Shown: positions 27,289-35,720, numbered from the stretch's first letter. The stretch: DNA of 64,000 nucleotides from Alcanivorax sediminis (GCF_009601165.1 NZ_WIRE01000001.1:3125189-3189188); one strand, 5' to 3'. Notes: a model not told the origin generated them from the sequence alone. Numbers and translations: made by a program.

Positions 27289-29685
27289 TTACGGACCAAC
27301 AGCCTCAATGTCAGCCGGCGCCTGGGAGCCGATGAGCACCTGAGTACCGCCAGAGAGCACGAAACTCATGACCTGAGCCTGCATTTCTGCGGTCACCTGC
27401 TGCGCACCACCTGACGGGGTCAGCAGGGAGCCATGTCCGCCCGCGGTCATCTTGACGATACCGGCATTGCCCTGACTCGTCAGATCAACAGCACCTGGAG
27501 ACAGTTGCACAGCGCCAGACAAAGTCGCCAGACCCGCTGTCCCCATCATGGGCAGCGAAGGGTCACCGTTCGGCACAACGGTATCACCATTGACCTGCTG
27601 TATCAGCACGGGCAGGCCAGCTACCGCCAGAGCACCAACACTGCCTGCAAAGTTCACCGGGTCACCGGAGGAAACGGTGCTCTGCGCAACGTAGAGGAAG
27701 CTTTCGTAGTTGGAAGTCCCCACATTAACGCCATTAGCCGCAAGGCCTGCCTGAATTCTGGGCGCAAACGCCTGGGAATTATTGAGCAGATGAGACAATT
27801 GGGTACCGCCCACGGACGCCACAAAGCCTCTGACAGGATTGAGATTGCTTCCTCCAAAATTGGAGTCCGTAGAAATGGCAACCTGGTTGGTGCTAGTGAA
27901 GGCAGTACCCACAATCGCACCCAGGGAAACCCCTACCACGCTCACCTTGCTGGTATCCAGCGCACCATTGCCGTCAATATTCAAGGCGCTGATCGCCCCC
28001 AAACTGGCGTTCAAGTTCAGCAGATCCATCACGCCCTGGCGCAAGTTGTCACGGGTATTCTTCAGGTCCGCCAGGTTAATGAACCAGCTACCGGAACCAT
28101 CCAGTGCCGTCGGAGACTCGAAGTTCATCGGGACCGGATTACCAGACGCATCCTGTGCCACATTGAAATGTCGCTCATGCAGACCAAGGCCATTGTAAAT
28201 GGCGGAGAACGGAATCAGCGCACTATTTTCCACGTTGAGTGCGGCCGCGAAGGCGCTGTTGGCCGGCACACCGTGCATCGGTAAATCAATGGCCACGGTA
28301 GCGATACAACGAGAAGCCAGAGTATGAGCCAATGCCACCACAGAAGTTCGGTCACTGGTGATGCCATGCACATAGATCACTGTCGGATAACCCGCATTAT
28401 CACGAACATTGGCACACGTAGCACCACCTAGCTCTGAAGGAGCCAGAGCAGGGTTGGGCAGAGTAACCTGCAGGGGCACCGTTTCGGTTCCAGTCTGTGC
28501 CGCAAACGGATACCTGTAGGTCACATTGTAGCTACCGTCCACATCCATGGGCGGGATGCCCTCACCCAGCTGGGAACCGAGTACCTGGTCTGCAGTCCAT
28601 GATTTCTGAAGGAAGCTGAAGTCCAGAGCGCTGGCAGGGGCAGACTGGTAGTAAGGCAGGTCAATGGCTCCGGTATAGAGCTTGCCCACACCGGCGCCCA
28701 GCGCACCCTGAGTCAAAGCATTGAAATCAACACCAGTCTCATGGCTGACCGCAACGTTGCGCGCTTTTGGCGTACTAAGGAACTGGCCCGCTTCCAGATC
28801 GGACGCATTCTGCAGTGCGGCTTGTGCCGGCACGCCAGCCTCAATCTGGGAGAATGCGATCGCTCCTCGTGGAGCCGCCATTGCGGTAAGAGGAGTTTGG
28901 GGATCGGTGGTGGTAAAGGTGTAGGAAATCGCAACAGAATCCTTGGCCACCTCGACAGGAATCAAGCCACCAGAAAGGGCATTGAGCAAACCGCCTGCGA
29001 TTGTTTCCCAACCCTGAATCGCCCCACGAACAGCAGCAAGGGAATCCGAAACGGCCGGCTCGTTCTCGCCAAGGAGATTGTAGGACGTAGAGGGCTTGAT
29101 CGGATCACCGTCAGCATCAAGGACGCTGTTGGTCACGAACACCAGATACTTGGTTTTCGGGAGCAAAGGGCGCAAAGGAGTAATTCGCAGCGTATTGTCA
29201 GTCCCGCCATTCAAAGACACAACAGAAGCGCTGATAGCGGTGGTACCAAACGCGGCCTGGTTAACGCCTGCGATGTTGGCCGGATTCAGCGCGTCCCCAT
29301 CGCCATCACTGGTATCCAGCGGCACAAGATAAACATTCGGCAGGCCTTCACAACCACCGGGTACACAAATGGTCGATGCATCAATGCTGCCGCCCGCAAA
29401 ACCAATATCAAAGTAGGCAGTGGTGGAGAAACCGTCGAGCGCGTTTACTGCCGCCTCGATGGCATTCTCAGGCACCCCGACATTGGCCGTACCGTCACTG
29501 GTTGCCGCAGCAGCAAAAATCAGGTCCGTGTTGAGAGGCAGATCCGACGTTACCGGATTGAACTTGGGATAGGTACCAAGGAAAGTTGCGCCTTCACTTT
29601 GGTCCTCAACCCTATCGCTTCCGCCGCCGCAGGCAGCCAGCGCCATAGCAACTGCGACAGGCAGTACTTTCTTATAAATGTGCAT
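27289..29685 (-). CDS. VolA/Pla-1-type surface lipase lipoprotein
   Basis: 798 residues. Lipoprotein signal with lipobox LAAC, acylated Cys19, followed by GGGSD. The N-terminal region (about 35-280) matches the bacterial virulence-factor lipase N-terminal domain of the Pla-1/cef family (FNPVTSDLPLNTDLIFA; LRITPLRPLLPKTKYLV). The alpha/beta hydrolase part has PTVIYVHGITSDRTS and the nucleophile elbow GVSLGAIVG. In Vibrio, VolA is a surface-exposed lysophospholipase that frees fatty acids for uptake; the same role is inferred here. A CAGGTC-N10-GACCTG palindrome lies about 90-110 nt upstream. Confidence 0.87.
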   Translation of the reverse strand: MHIYKKVLPVAVAMALAACGGGSDRVEDQSEGATFLGTYPKFNPVTSDLPLNTDLIFAAAATSDGTANVGVPENAIEAAVNALDGFSTTAYFDIGFAGGSIDASTICVPGGCEGLPNVYLVPLDTSDGDGDALNPANIAGVNQAAFGTTAISASVVSLNGGTDNTLRITPLRPLLPKTKYLVFVTNSVLDADGDPIKPSTSYNLLGENEPAVSDSLAAVRGAIQGWETIAGGLLNALSGGLIPVEVAKDSVAISYTFTTTDPQTPLTAMAAPRGAIAFSQIEAGVPAQAALQNASDLEAGQFLSTPKARNVAVSHETGVDFNALTQGALGAGVGKLYTGAIDLPYYQSAPASALDFSFLQKSWTADQVLGSQLGEGIPPMDVDGSYNVTYRYPFAAQTGTETVPLQVTLPNPALAPSELGGATCANVRDNAGYPTVIYVHGITSDRTSVVALAHTLASRCIATVAIDLPMHGVPANSAFAAALNVENSALIPFSAIYNGLGLHERHFNVAQDASGNPVPMNFESPTALDGSGSWFINLADLKNTRDNLRQGVMDLLNLNASLGAISALNIDGNGALDTSKVSVVGVSLGAIVGTAFTSTNQVAISTDSNFGGSNLNPVRGFVASVGGTQLSHLLNNSQAFAPRIQAGLAANGVNVGTSNYESFLYVAQSTVSSGDPVNFAGSVGALAVAGLPVLIQQVNGDTVVPNGDPSLPMMGTAGLATLSGAVQLSPGAVDLTSQGNAGIVKMTAGGHGSLLTPSGGAQQVTAEMQAQVMSFVLSGGTQVLIGSQAPADIEAVGP

Positions 29686-29775
29686 GTGGTCTCCCGAACC
29701 GTTTGTTATTTAATTCTTCAACTACTACCCGCAAGGGGGAAAGTATTGGTACAGACAGAAGCCTGTGAACCCATT

Positions 29776-29797
29776 CAGGTCAGCCGACAAAGACCTG
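29776..29797 (-). promoter_or_regulatory. Palindromic candidate operator upstream of the lipase gene
   Basis: CAGGTC-N10-GACCTG at 29776-29797, perfect 6-bp arms, in the 237-nt gap upstream of the lipase. I do not know a regulator with this exact site. Confidence 0.35.
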
Positions 29798-29922
29798 ACT
29801 TGGTATTGGTCTTATACGAAGATTACATTATGTAACGCCAGCGACCAATGCCAGTAGAAAGCAAAATCTCCCGAAGGGCCAATTAAATGATGACCTGTCA
29901 GTCACCCTTCACGCCAGGCAAT

Positions 29923-30195
29923 TCACTGCAATGTATCTGGTCCACGCACCGTCACAGGCTGTTCCGGCACTTCGTCCTTGTCACCTTTACACGCCTGCTC
30001 CATGTAACCCGTCCGCTCTTCCTCCGGCAGGTTCTTCGCTTCCCAGGCCAGCACCGCCTGCATGCATAGCTCGCGCTGCTCTTTGCTCAGGGTGCGGCCA
30101 TCAGGCCATTTCCCCAACTCCACCGCACGACGCATGTTGTCGCAGATTTCCGGGGTCATGGTGGCGATCAGGTCTTCAAAGCTTTGGTAGGTCAT
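29923..30195 (-). CDS. yeaC: YeaC family protein (DUF1315)
   Basis: 90 residues. MTPEICDNMRRAVELGKWPDGRTL lines up with E. coli YeaC (MTPEVYQRLSTAVELGKWPDG), followed by LSKEQRELCMQAVLAWEAKNLPEEER. Cytosolic, function unknown. ATG 30195 has no strong ribosome site. It follows nadK by 55 nt on the same strand. Confidence 0.88.
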   Translation of the reverse strand: MTYQSFEDLIATMTPEICDNMRRAVELGKWPDGRTLSKEQRELCMQAVLAWEAKNLPEEERTGYMEQACKGDKDEVPEQPVTVRGPDTLQ

Positions 30196-30250
30196 GGCAT
30201 CGGCTCTCTTGGGTCAGCTACAGATTGCACAGACCCCTTACAGGAATACG

Positions 30251-31141
30251 TCAATTGGCGTCGCCCGGGCGGGTGCTCCAGCCCAGCTTGGACCGGCAGG
30301 CCTGATAGAAATCATGACCTGGCGGATGAATAAGATGCAGACGATGAGGCTTCTTGCGAATCACGATAACGTCATCGACCTGCAGGCGGATGCCTTCGGT
30401 GCCATCGCAACTCACCAAAGGACGCACTTTCTCGGTGGTGATATGAATCTTGATCTCGGAATCCCCGGCCACGACCAGTGGCCGACTGGTCAGGGTATGC
30501 GGGTTCAACGGCACCAGCACCATGGCATCCAGCTTGGGGTGCATGATCGGGCCTCCGCAGGACAGCGCATACGCGGTAGACCCCGTGGGCGTGGAGATAA
30601 TCAGGCCATCTGAGCGCTGACCATAAACAAAGTGCCCGTCGATCCCGAGCTCAAAATCGATCATGTGGACGCTGTCACCGGACAGCAGCACCACATCGTT
30701 CAATGCACTGCCCTCGCCCACCACGGCCTTACCGCGGCGAACCTCCATATCCAGCAGGAAGCGCTTCTCGGTGGTGTACTCACCATCCAGCACCTGCCCC
30801 ACCCGTGACTCGATTTCCGAGGGAAGGATGTCAGTCAGGAAGCCCAGATGCCCTCGGTTCACGCCCAGCACCGGCACCTTGTAGCGTGCCAGGGTACGGG
30901 CTGCCCCGAGCAGACTGCCATCTCCGCCCACCACGATGACCAGGTCGCAGGATTCACCCATTTGTGCAGGGGATGCCGCCTGAAGCCCCATCTCGGGAAG
31001 GCTGTCGATGATGCGATTATCGAGGATGACGGTGCAATCACGACCGTGCAGAAAGTGAATAAGCTGGCGCAGCGAATACAACGCCTGCTCACTTTCAGAA
31101 CGGACAATCAGACCGATATTACGAAACTTTTCTTGCGCCAC
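30251..31141 (-). CDS. nadK: NAD kinase
   Basis: 296 residues starting at GTG 31141 with AGGA just upstream. Signature motifs: VVGGDGSLLGAAR (GGDG about residues 72-75, ATP/NAD site), a GEGSALNDVVLL stretch (NE/D motif) and TPTGSTAYALSCGGPI. It phosphorylates NAD to NADP in the cytosol. Length and motif order are standard. YeaC follows downstream; a cNMP-rhodanese gene lies 60 nt upstream on the same strand. Confidence 0.96.
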   Translation of the reverse strand: MAQEKFRNIGLIVRSESEQALYSLRQLIHFLHGRDCTVILDNRIIDSLPEMGLQAASPAQMGESCDLVIVVGGDGSLLGAARTLARYKVPVLGVNRGHLGFLTDILPSEIESRVGQVLDGEYTTEKRFLLDMEVRRGKAVVGEGSALNDVVLLSGDSVHMIDFELGIDGHFVYGQRSDGLIISTPTGSTAYALSCGGPIMHPKLDAMVLVPLNPHTLTSRPLVVAGDSEIKIHITTEKVRPLVSCDGTEGIRLQVDDVIVIRKKPHRLHLIHPPGHDFYQACRSKLGWSTRPGDAN

Positions 31142-31201
31142 AGAGATCCTGGGCAGCGGTTGCTGCTGTCGGTTGCGGGGGGCCGCTACCGTCAGCAGCG
31201 A

Positions 31202-32275
31202 TCACCCCTGGGTCATGCTCTCGTTCAGGGTAGCAGTATTACCGTTAAGACCGCCATCCAGGACGATTACATCCAAGCCGGCGTTTTTTAACAAAAATGC
31301 CGCGGTTGCGCTACGTCTTCCTGTATCGCAGTAGGCCACGTAGGTTCTGGAGGGGTCCAGAAGGCGGGACTTCAAGCGCAGTACATTGAGAGGCATGTTG
31401 CTGGCGCCCTCAATATGACCCTGGTCATACTCGTCACTGGTCCGCACATCCAGCCAGGTGGCACCCTTGTCTAGCGCCTCCTGCACCTTGTCCAGTGGAA
31501 GGGTATTGATGATCGGCTCACGCAGCAGAGCGTCAAAGTCCTTGCGATCCAGTCGCATCAGCACGCCATCAGTGGCCATGGTCACGGTGGCGTTCCGGGG
31601 CTTGCCGGACAACAGCGCCTCCTCACCGAACCACTGCCCCTCTTCCAGCATCGCGACCGGGGTTGGCTCACTATCGCCCATGCTCACCGCAACCTCGCAG
31701 ACCCCTTCCTTGAGGATATAGCAGCAATCTGCAGCCTCTCCCTGACGGATAATCACGTCGCCTTCCTTCTGACGGAAAGCACGAAGACGGCGGAAGATTT
31801 CGAGGATGTTGGTGGGGGGCACCCGGTGAAACAGCTTGGATCGCAGCAGACGAATCATCCACTCACGGTCATTCTGATAGGCGGAATTGGCATTGATATC
31901 GAGGATCACGTAACCGGCAGACTGATCCCAGGACAGAATGGTGTCCAGTCGGAAGCTGTCAAAACGCACGACACTGACTTCGGATAACGCCCGCGCCGTG
32001 CTACGACGGGGCTGGGCATGATCCAGTGGGTGCCAGGAGGCAGAGTCACCGGCACTGACCACCTCGGTCTTGCCATACTCATCGGTGAGTTCCACTTTGC
32101 CGCTGAGCAGATAAATCGTGGTGTTGTCCTCGTCACCTAACGAAAAAAGGACATCACCTGACACATAGCGGCACACCTCCTGCTGATCCAGCAGCCAGTC
32201 CAGCTGGTCCCCGGACAAGGCATTCACTGGTACAAACGTCTGCAAAAGGCTTTTATCTATGGATTCTCGCGCCAT
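31202..32275 (-). CDS. Cyclic-nucleotide-binding / rhodanese fusion protein
   Basis: 357 residues. Two cNMP-binding-type beta-rolls come first: about residues 15-130 (YVSGDVLFSLGDEDNTTIYLLSG) and about 150-260 (IRQGEAADCCYILKEGVCEVAV; WFGEEALLSGKPRNATV, a good phosphate-binding cassette). A rhodanese domain follows (about 268-350; TWLDVRTSDEYDQGHIEGASN) with active-site loop YCDTGRRSA, Cys present, so it could bind a persulfide. This combination suggests nucleotide-gated sulfur or redox signalling; no target is known to me. GGGAG lies 8 nt upstream of the ATG. Confidence 0.82.
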   Translation of the reverse strand: MARESIDKSLLQTFVPVNALSGDQLDWLLDQQEVCRYVSGDVLFSLGDEDNTTIYLLSGKVELTDEYGKTEVVSAGDSASWHPLDHAQPRRSTARALSEVSVVRFDSFRLDTILSWDQSAGYVILDINANSAYQNDREWMIRLLRSKLFHRVPPTNILEIFRRLRAFRQKEGDVIIRQGEAADCCYILKEGVCEVAVSMGDSEPTPVAMLEEGQWFGEEALLSGKPRNATVTMATDGVLMRLDRKDFDALLREPIINTLPLDKVQEALDKGATWLDVRTSDEYDQGHIEGASNMPLNVLRLKSRLLDPSRTYVAYCDTGRRSATAAFLLKNAGLDVIVLDGGLNGNTATLNESMTQG

Positions 32276-32385
32276 AACTGCCGCTCCCGGTCTTTTTGAT
32301 CACGCGTCTTCTGGTTATATCCAGACTAACATCTGCAAAAAGCCGACCACTTCCGCACAAAGAGGAACTGGTTCACAGTTTTTGT

Positions 32386-33756
32386 TTACCGGAACTTCAG
32401 CACATTATCGATGGCAGAGTCATTCCGGCAGTTCGGGCAACGGTTGGCATTACGATCAGAAACGCCCGGCTTGAACTGGTTGGGCACTTCCACACGGATT
32501 ACCCGCTTGCCGCACACCTGGCCATCCACACCCGCACTCACCTGACACACCGGGTTTTCATAGTGGGCCAGCCAGGCACGGTAATGATCCTCGGTCACCA
32601 GACATTTGCGGGCCGCAAACGCTACCGGGTTCTCCATGTATTCTGCCATCTGCTCGGCCGGTATAGAGATATGCCCCGCGCCCGGATGGAAGGCGATAAA
32701 GCTCAGCCCCAGGTCCTCCAGCTTTTCCAGCACTTTCTGGGCACCGCTGTTGGCCTCCTTGGCCTGATTGCGCTTGAGATCAACAATCTGCTCCTTGAGC
32801 TGGCCAATCAGGTCATCGCGGGTCAGCACATCCATTTCCTTGGCATGGATCTGCTCGGACAACTTGGCGCGCTCTTCTTCCAGCCGCTGCTCAAGTGCCA
32901 GTTTGTACTGCTCTGTCAGCACCTCCAGCTCACTGCCCTGGTTGGCGCTCTGGTGGCTCTGCTCTTCAAGGCTGCGGTTCAGGCTAAGCACCTGCGCCTT
33001 CAGCGAGTCATTCTGTTCCCGCAACGCGCCGTTCTGTGCCTTCAGCGCCTTGAACTGGCCCAGAACCTTCTCCAGCTGCGCATTGAGAATTTCTTCCTTC
33101 TGCTGGGTGGCATAACGAAGCTTGGCGACTTCTTCGGTCTGGGAGTTTTCCAGGGTCTGCACCCGCAGGCGCAGCTCTTTGATGATTCGTGCGAGGCGCA
33201 CCCGCTCTTCATCGTCCTTACGACGAGCCTCATCGTCATCGGGCCTGACGGTAGGCGCCTGCCCTGCCAGCACTGGCGGTGCTTTCGGCGCAGCGGTGTC
33301 CATATCATCATCGATTTCGAGCCCCATCTTGGGCCCACGCTCGAGTATCAAATCGCGAATGGCAATAAAGTCATTGGCGCCCGGCTTCATTCCTGGGTCC
33401 CAAAGCTGATCCTGATGCCAGGCCACCGGGCACTGGCTGCGACAGGCAAGACGAATCGGGCCAGCCCCCATGTCGGGGCCCTGGGCTCCGTGTTCCGCAA
33501 GGTGACGGAGAGGCACATTCCAGGTGGTATCGGCCATGCCATCTTCATCAAAGTCGATGGTGAACAACACCATTGCCGTCACTTTCAAGTGACCATTCAC
33601 AAGACAGTAAGCGCCACGAACTTCCTTATCGGTAAACTCCGGCACGCCCACCATGCCATCAAGGATGGCTTCGAAATCCGAGTACAGCATGCTCTTGCTG
33701 ATACCCCGATGATCAAAAAACAGAATGGCTTCGGACGTCACTGCGGATGCAGACAT
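32386..33756 (-). CDS. Conserved protein with central coiled coil and C-terminal Cys cluster
   Basis: 456 residues from ATG 33756, with GGAAAGG 6 nt upstream; the frame extends to 33906 without a better start. N-terminal globular part of about 170 residues (ILFFDHRGISKSMLYSDFEAI; FTIDFDEDGMADTTWNVPLRHLAEHG). Then a long heptad-patterned helical region, about 215-370, rich in Glu/Gln/Lys/Leu, surely a coiled coil. The C-terminal about 75 residues carry several Cys (CQVSAGVDGQVCGKR; NRCPNC), a likely zinc-binding module. I recognise the layout from Pseudomonas hypotheticals but know no function. Confidence 0.65.
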   Translation of the reverse strand: MSASAVTSEAILFFDHRGISKSMLYSDFEAILDGMVGVPEFTDKEVRGAYCLVNGHLKVTAMVLFTIDFDEDGMADTTWNVPLRHLAEHGAQGPDMGAGPIRLACRSQCPVAWHQDQLWDPGMKPGANDFIAIRDLILERGPKMGLEIDDDMDTAAPKAPPVLAGQAPTVRPDDDEARRKDDEERVRLARIIKELRLRVQTLENSQTEEVAKLRYATQQKEEILNAQLEKVLGQFKALKAQNGALREQNDSLKAQVLSLNRSLEEQSHQSANQGSELEVLTEQYKLALEQRLEEERAKLSEQIHAKEMDVLTRDDLIGQLKEQIVDLKRNQAKEANSGAQKVLEKLEDLGLSFIAFHPGAGHISIPAEQMAEYMENPVAFAARKCLVTEDHYRAWLAHYENPVCQVSAGVDGQVCGKRVIRVEVPNQFKPGVSDRNANRCPNCRNDSAIDNVLKFR

Positions 33757-34073
33757 GTGTGCCTTTCCTTTCCCTGAATTTATTGTAAATGGCACCTGAC
33801 CAGAAACGACGACACATCCCGATGTGACATCCTGGGTCAGATTGCTGCCAATTATAGTCAGCCCCAAAAGCGAAGTTTGACCTGAATGGCTCGCAAAAAA
33901 AAGCACATTCGACCGTCAAGCATGCCGCAGACGGGTGACAGCAACCATAACCGGGATCACGTTGTGGGATTTATATGAAAAATTGCATCCGGCAAGCCGG
34001 GGTCCAGCAGAGAGGAGGAATTGAGGGAACCAGGTTCAGCAGGGGAAGGGGCAAGCAGGGAAAGACGGGAGGA
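33757..34073. other. Intergenic region, nothing recognised
   Basis: About 317 nt between the coiled-coil gene and the 34-codon microgene. I see no conserved frame, clear hairpin terminator or repeat. Confidence 0.5.
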
Positions 34074-34178
34074 TCAAAGTTCCTCACCGTCATCAGCCCA
34101 GCCATCATCTTCCAGCCACTCTTCCAGGCTCTCCATCAATTGCCTTTGCTCAAGGCGTTCTTCAAACAGTTCTTCCAT
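34074..34178 (-). CDS. 34-residue acidic microprotein
   Basis: ATG 34178 to TGA 34074. The product opens MEELFEERLEQRQLMESLEE and ends WLEDDGWADDGEEL, so it is extremely acidic and probably one amphipathic helix. It has a near-ideal ribosome site: AAAAAGGAG ends 7 nt upstream of the ATG. It lies downstream of the tRNA-Asp terminator and element D on the same strand, and upstream of the coiled-coil gene. Function unknown; a nucleic-acid-mimic or adaptor role is speculation. The strong Shine-Dalgarno and clean stop are the evidence for a real gene. Confidence 0.55.
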   Translation of the reverse strand: MEELFEERLEQRQLMESLEEWLEDDGWADDGEEL

Positions 34179-34271
34179 GGTATTGCTCCTTTTTATCTTG
34201 ATTCTGACTTGTCATTTCATTTGTTGTGAATGGGATTAGACACCCGAAACATGACAAGTTCATTAAGGGAG

Positions 34272-34366
34272 ACGCAACACGCGGCATGCGGCACTGGAGG
34301 ACCAAAGACAGGAAGGCGAGGAAAAAAGCGGGCGTGCTGCGTGAAGCGTGGTGCATGCAGCATCTC
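34272..34366. repeat. Heptad inverted-array element D (ACGCNNC type)
   Basis: The left array 34272-34299 is ACGCAAC, ACGCGGC, ATGCGGC, ACTGGAG. The right array 34332-34359, read on the minus strand, is ATGCACC-like units ending inward: TGCATGC, ACCACGC, TTCACGC, AGCACGC. The right side abuts the tRNA operon terminator. No gene within. Confidence 0.75.
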
Positions 34367-34373
34367 TTGAAAC

Positions 34374-34400
34374 AAAAAAGGCCCTCATTTCTGAGAGCCT
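34374..34400 (-). terminator. Terminator of the tRNA-Val/tRNA-Asp operon
   Basis: On the minus strand AGGCTCTCA, loop GAAA, TGAGGGCCT (one G-U pair) followed by TTTTT, 15 nt after tRNA-Asp. Confidence 0.9.
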
Positions 34401-34414
34401 TTCTTGCTGAATAG

Positions 34415-34491
34415 TGGCGGAGCGGACGGGACTCGAACCCGCGACCCCCGGCGTGACAGGCCGGTATTCTAACCAACTGAACTACCGCTCC
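34415..34491 (-). tRNA. tRNA-Asp (GTC)
   Basis: 77 nt. Acceptor GGAGCGG pairs with CCGCTCC, followed by discriminator G and an encoded CCA. Anticodon loop CTGTCAC gives GTC; the T-arm GGTTCGAGTC is intact. Second gene of a two-tRNA operon, 28 nt after tRNA-Val. Confidence 0.98.
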
Positions 34492-34519
34492 ACATTCCTT
34501 ACGGAATTCTTTCAAATTT

Positions 34520-34595
34520 TGGTGGGTGATGACGGGATCGAACCGCCGACCCTCTGCTTGTAAGGCAGATGCTCTCCCAGCTGAGCTAATCACCC
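34520..34595 (-). tRNA. tRNA-Val (TAC)
   Basis: 76 nt. Acceptor GGGTGAT pairs with ATCACCC, followed by discriminator A and an encoded CCA. Anticodon loop CTTACAA gives TAC; T-arm GGTTCGATCC. First gene of the operon. Confidence 0.98.
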
Positions 34596-34623
34596 TTGTT
34601 CGCGTCGCTGCGAAGTGGGCGCC

Positions 34624-34651
34624 ATTTTAGGGATTGGGCCGGGGGTGTCAA
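34624..34651 (-). promoter_or_regulatory. Sigma-70 promoter of the tRNA operon
   Basis: On the minus strand TTGACA (34651-34646), a 16-nt spacer and TAAAAT (34629-34624). The next bases GGCGCCC form a GC-rich discriminator, typical of stringently controlled stable-RNA promoters. tRNA-Val begins 28 nt downstream of the -10. Confidence 0.88.
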
Positions 34652-34735
34652 CGGCTTTTTGCAGAAAAATGTTCGTTTGCCTACAAAATGGCCGAAACGT
34701 GCAAAACTTGGTCTAAATGACCAGAATATCTCCGC

Positions 34736-34933
34736 TCAACCGCCCAGATCCGCTTCTATGGCTTCAATTTTTGCCCGGGCCTCCTCCAACGTGAAGCGGC
34801 CAGGCAGATTTTCCCCATTGGGCTGTGCAATAAGGTAGTGATGAATATCCAGCGCCCAGGTTTCCCGGTTTAACTCACCCTCCTCGAGAATGGTGTAGCC
34901 GGTTTTCCCCCAGGCCATGGCGTTGCCGATCAT
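34736..34933 (-). CDS. Small hypothetical protein translationally coupled to atuR
   Basis: 65 residues, soluble, with a helical C-terminal half (TLEEARAKIEAIEADLGG) and a central WALDIHHYLIAQPNGENLPG. ATG 34933 overlaps the atuR TGA by 4 nt (ATGA), so it should be translated from the atuR transcript. I do not recognise the family. It could be an accessory to the regulator or unrelated. Confidence 0.6.
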   Translation of the reverse strand: MIGNAMAWGKTGYTILEEGELNRETWALDIHHYLIAQPNGENLPGRFTLEEARAKIEAIEADLGG

Positions 34934-35523
34934 GCTTTCTCCCCGATGACGCGGGCGAGCATGATGTCAGCCAGACCATCAAGGCTCAGCGGCCCATCAC
35001 GATCGAACCAGTTCGGGGTCCAACCAATCATTCCGGTCAATAAGCGCCGCATGATGAAAGGGTCGGTTTTGATGGCACCCTCGGCGTGCAGGTCATTCAG
35101 CGCATCCAGCCACAGCTGCTCATAGATGCTGCGCAGTGCCAAGGCCTTGCGCTGCCTGTCTTCACTCAGGCAGCGCCACTCGGTCACCATCACTGTCATG
35201 GCTTCCGCCGTATCGCCAACAATAGACTGCAGCTCCTCACGAATCAGCGCCCGCAATCGCCCCTCAGCGGTCACCTCTCCGGCCACCGCCTTTTGCAACC
35301 GCGCCGTATTGAAGTGGATAACCTCTTCCATCACCGCATAGAGGATGTCCTCCTTGCTCTTGAAATGGTGGAAGATCGAGCCACTCTGGATGCCCACCGA
35401 TGCGGCAATATCGCGCACCGTGGTCCGGTCAAACCCCTTATCCCGAAACAGGTGTGCCGCCGCGCTGAGCAATCGCCCGCGGGGAGAATCATCAATTCCG
35501 TTGATTGCCAGTGACTCAGCCAT
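34930..35523 (-). CDS. atuR: TetR-family repressor of the acyclic terpene cluster, AtuR
   Basis: 197 residues from ATG 35523, chosen because GAGGG lies 6 nt upstream; frames to 35535, 35550 or 35646 have poorer sites and the last runs through a repeat. TetR HTH at about residues 17-63 (LLSAAAHLFRDKGFDRTTVRDIAASVGIQSGSIFHHFKSKEDIL), with a C-terminal ligand domain (MLARVIGEK end). In P. aeruginosa AtuR represses atuA-H by binding inverted repeats between atuR and atuA and is relieved by terpene intermediates. Here it is divergent from atuA, with a perfect palindrome in the atuA promoter. Confidence 0.88.
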   Translation of the reverse strand: MAESLAINGIDDSPRGRLLSAAAHLFRDKGFDRTTVRDIAASVGIQSGSIFHHFKSKEDILYAVMEEVIHFNTARLQKAVAGEVTAEGRLRALIREELQSIVGDTAEAMTVMVTEWRCLSEDRQRKALALRSIYEQLWLDALNDLHAEGAIKTDPFIMRRLLTGMIGWTPNWFDRDGPLSLDGLADIMLARVIGEKA

Positions 35524-35561
35524 TGGTACCCTCATTTTGTGTGCCGGCATTATCTCAGGAC

Positions 35562-35589
35562 AGTCACAAGCTGCAAGCCTTGAGCTGCA
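35562..35589. repeat. Solo heptad array E (AGCTGCA type)
   Basis: Four phased units: AGTCACA, AGCTGCA, AGCCTTG, AGCTGCA. No inverted partner is visible within 150 nt. It lies in the atuR leader between the divergent atu promoters. Confidence 0.5.
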
Positions 35590-35690
35590 GCCAGACTTGA
35601 CCACTGTCAGCACCTGAAGTGCCAACCCCGCGCCAGAAAAACTCACGCCTTTTCGAAACCACGAATTGAACGTATTGTTATGTACAGCAC

Positions 35691-35720
35691 TTTACAAACC
35701 AAGCGCTTGCTTGGTAGCTT
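35691..35720 (+). promoter_or_regulatory. atuA promoter with AtuR operator
   Basis: TTTACA (35691-35696), an 18-nt spacer and TAGCTT (35715-35720). The spacer is occupied by ACCAAGC-GCTT-GCTTGGT (35698-35715), a perfect 7-bp-arm inverted repeat of TetR-operator type. Repression by AtuR would block polymerase binding. The atuA start is 36 nt downstream of the -10. Confidence 0.75.

Noticed and set aside
34162..34593. Minus-strand 143-codon frame across the tRNA region
   Set aside because: It translates tRNA-Val, tRNA-Asp, the terminator and element D, all of which are better explained as RNA and repeats.
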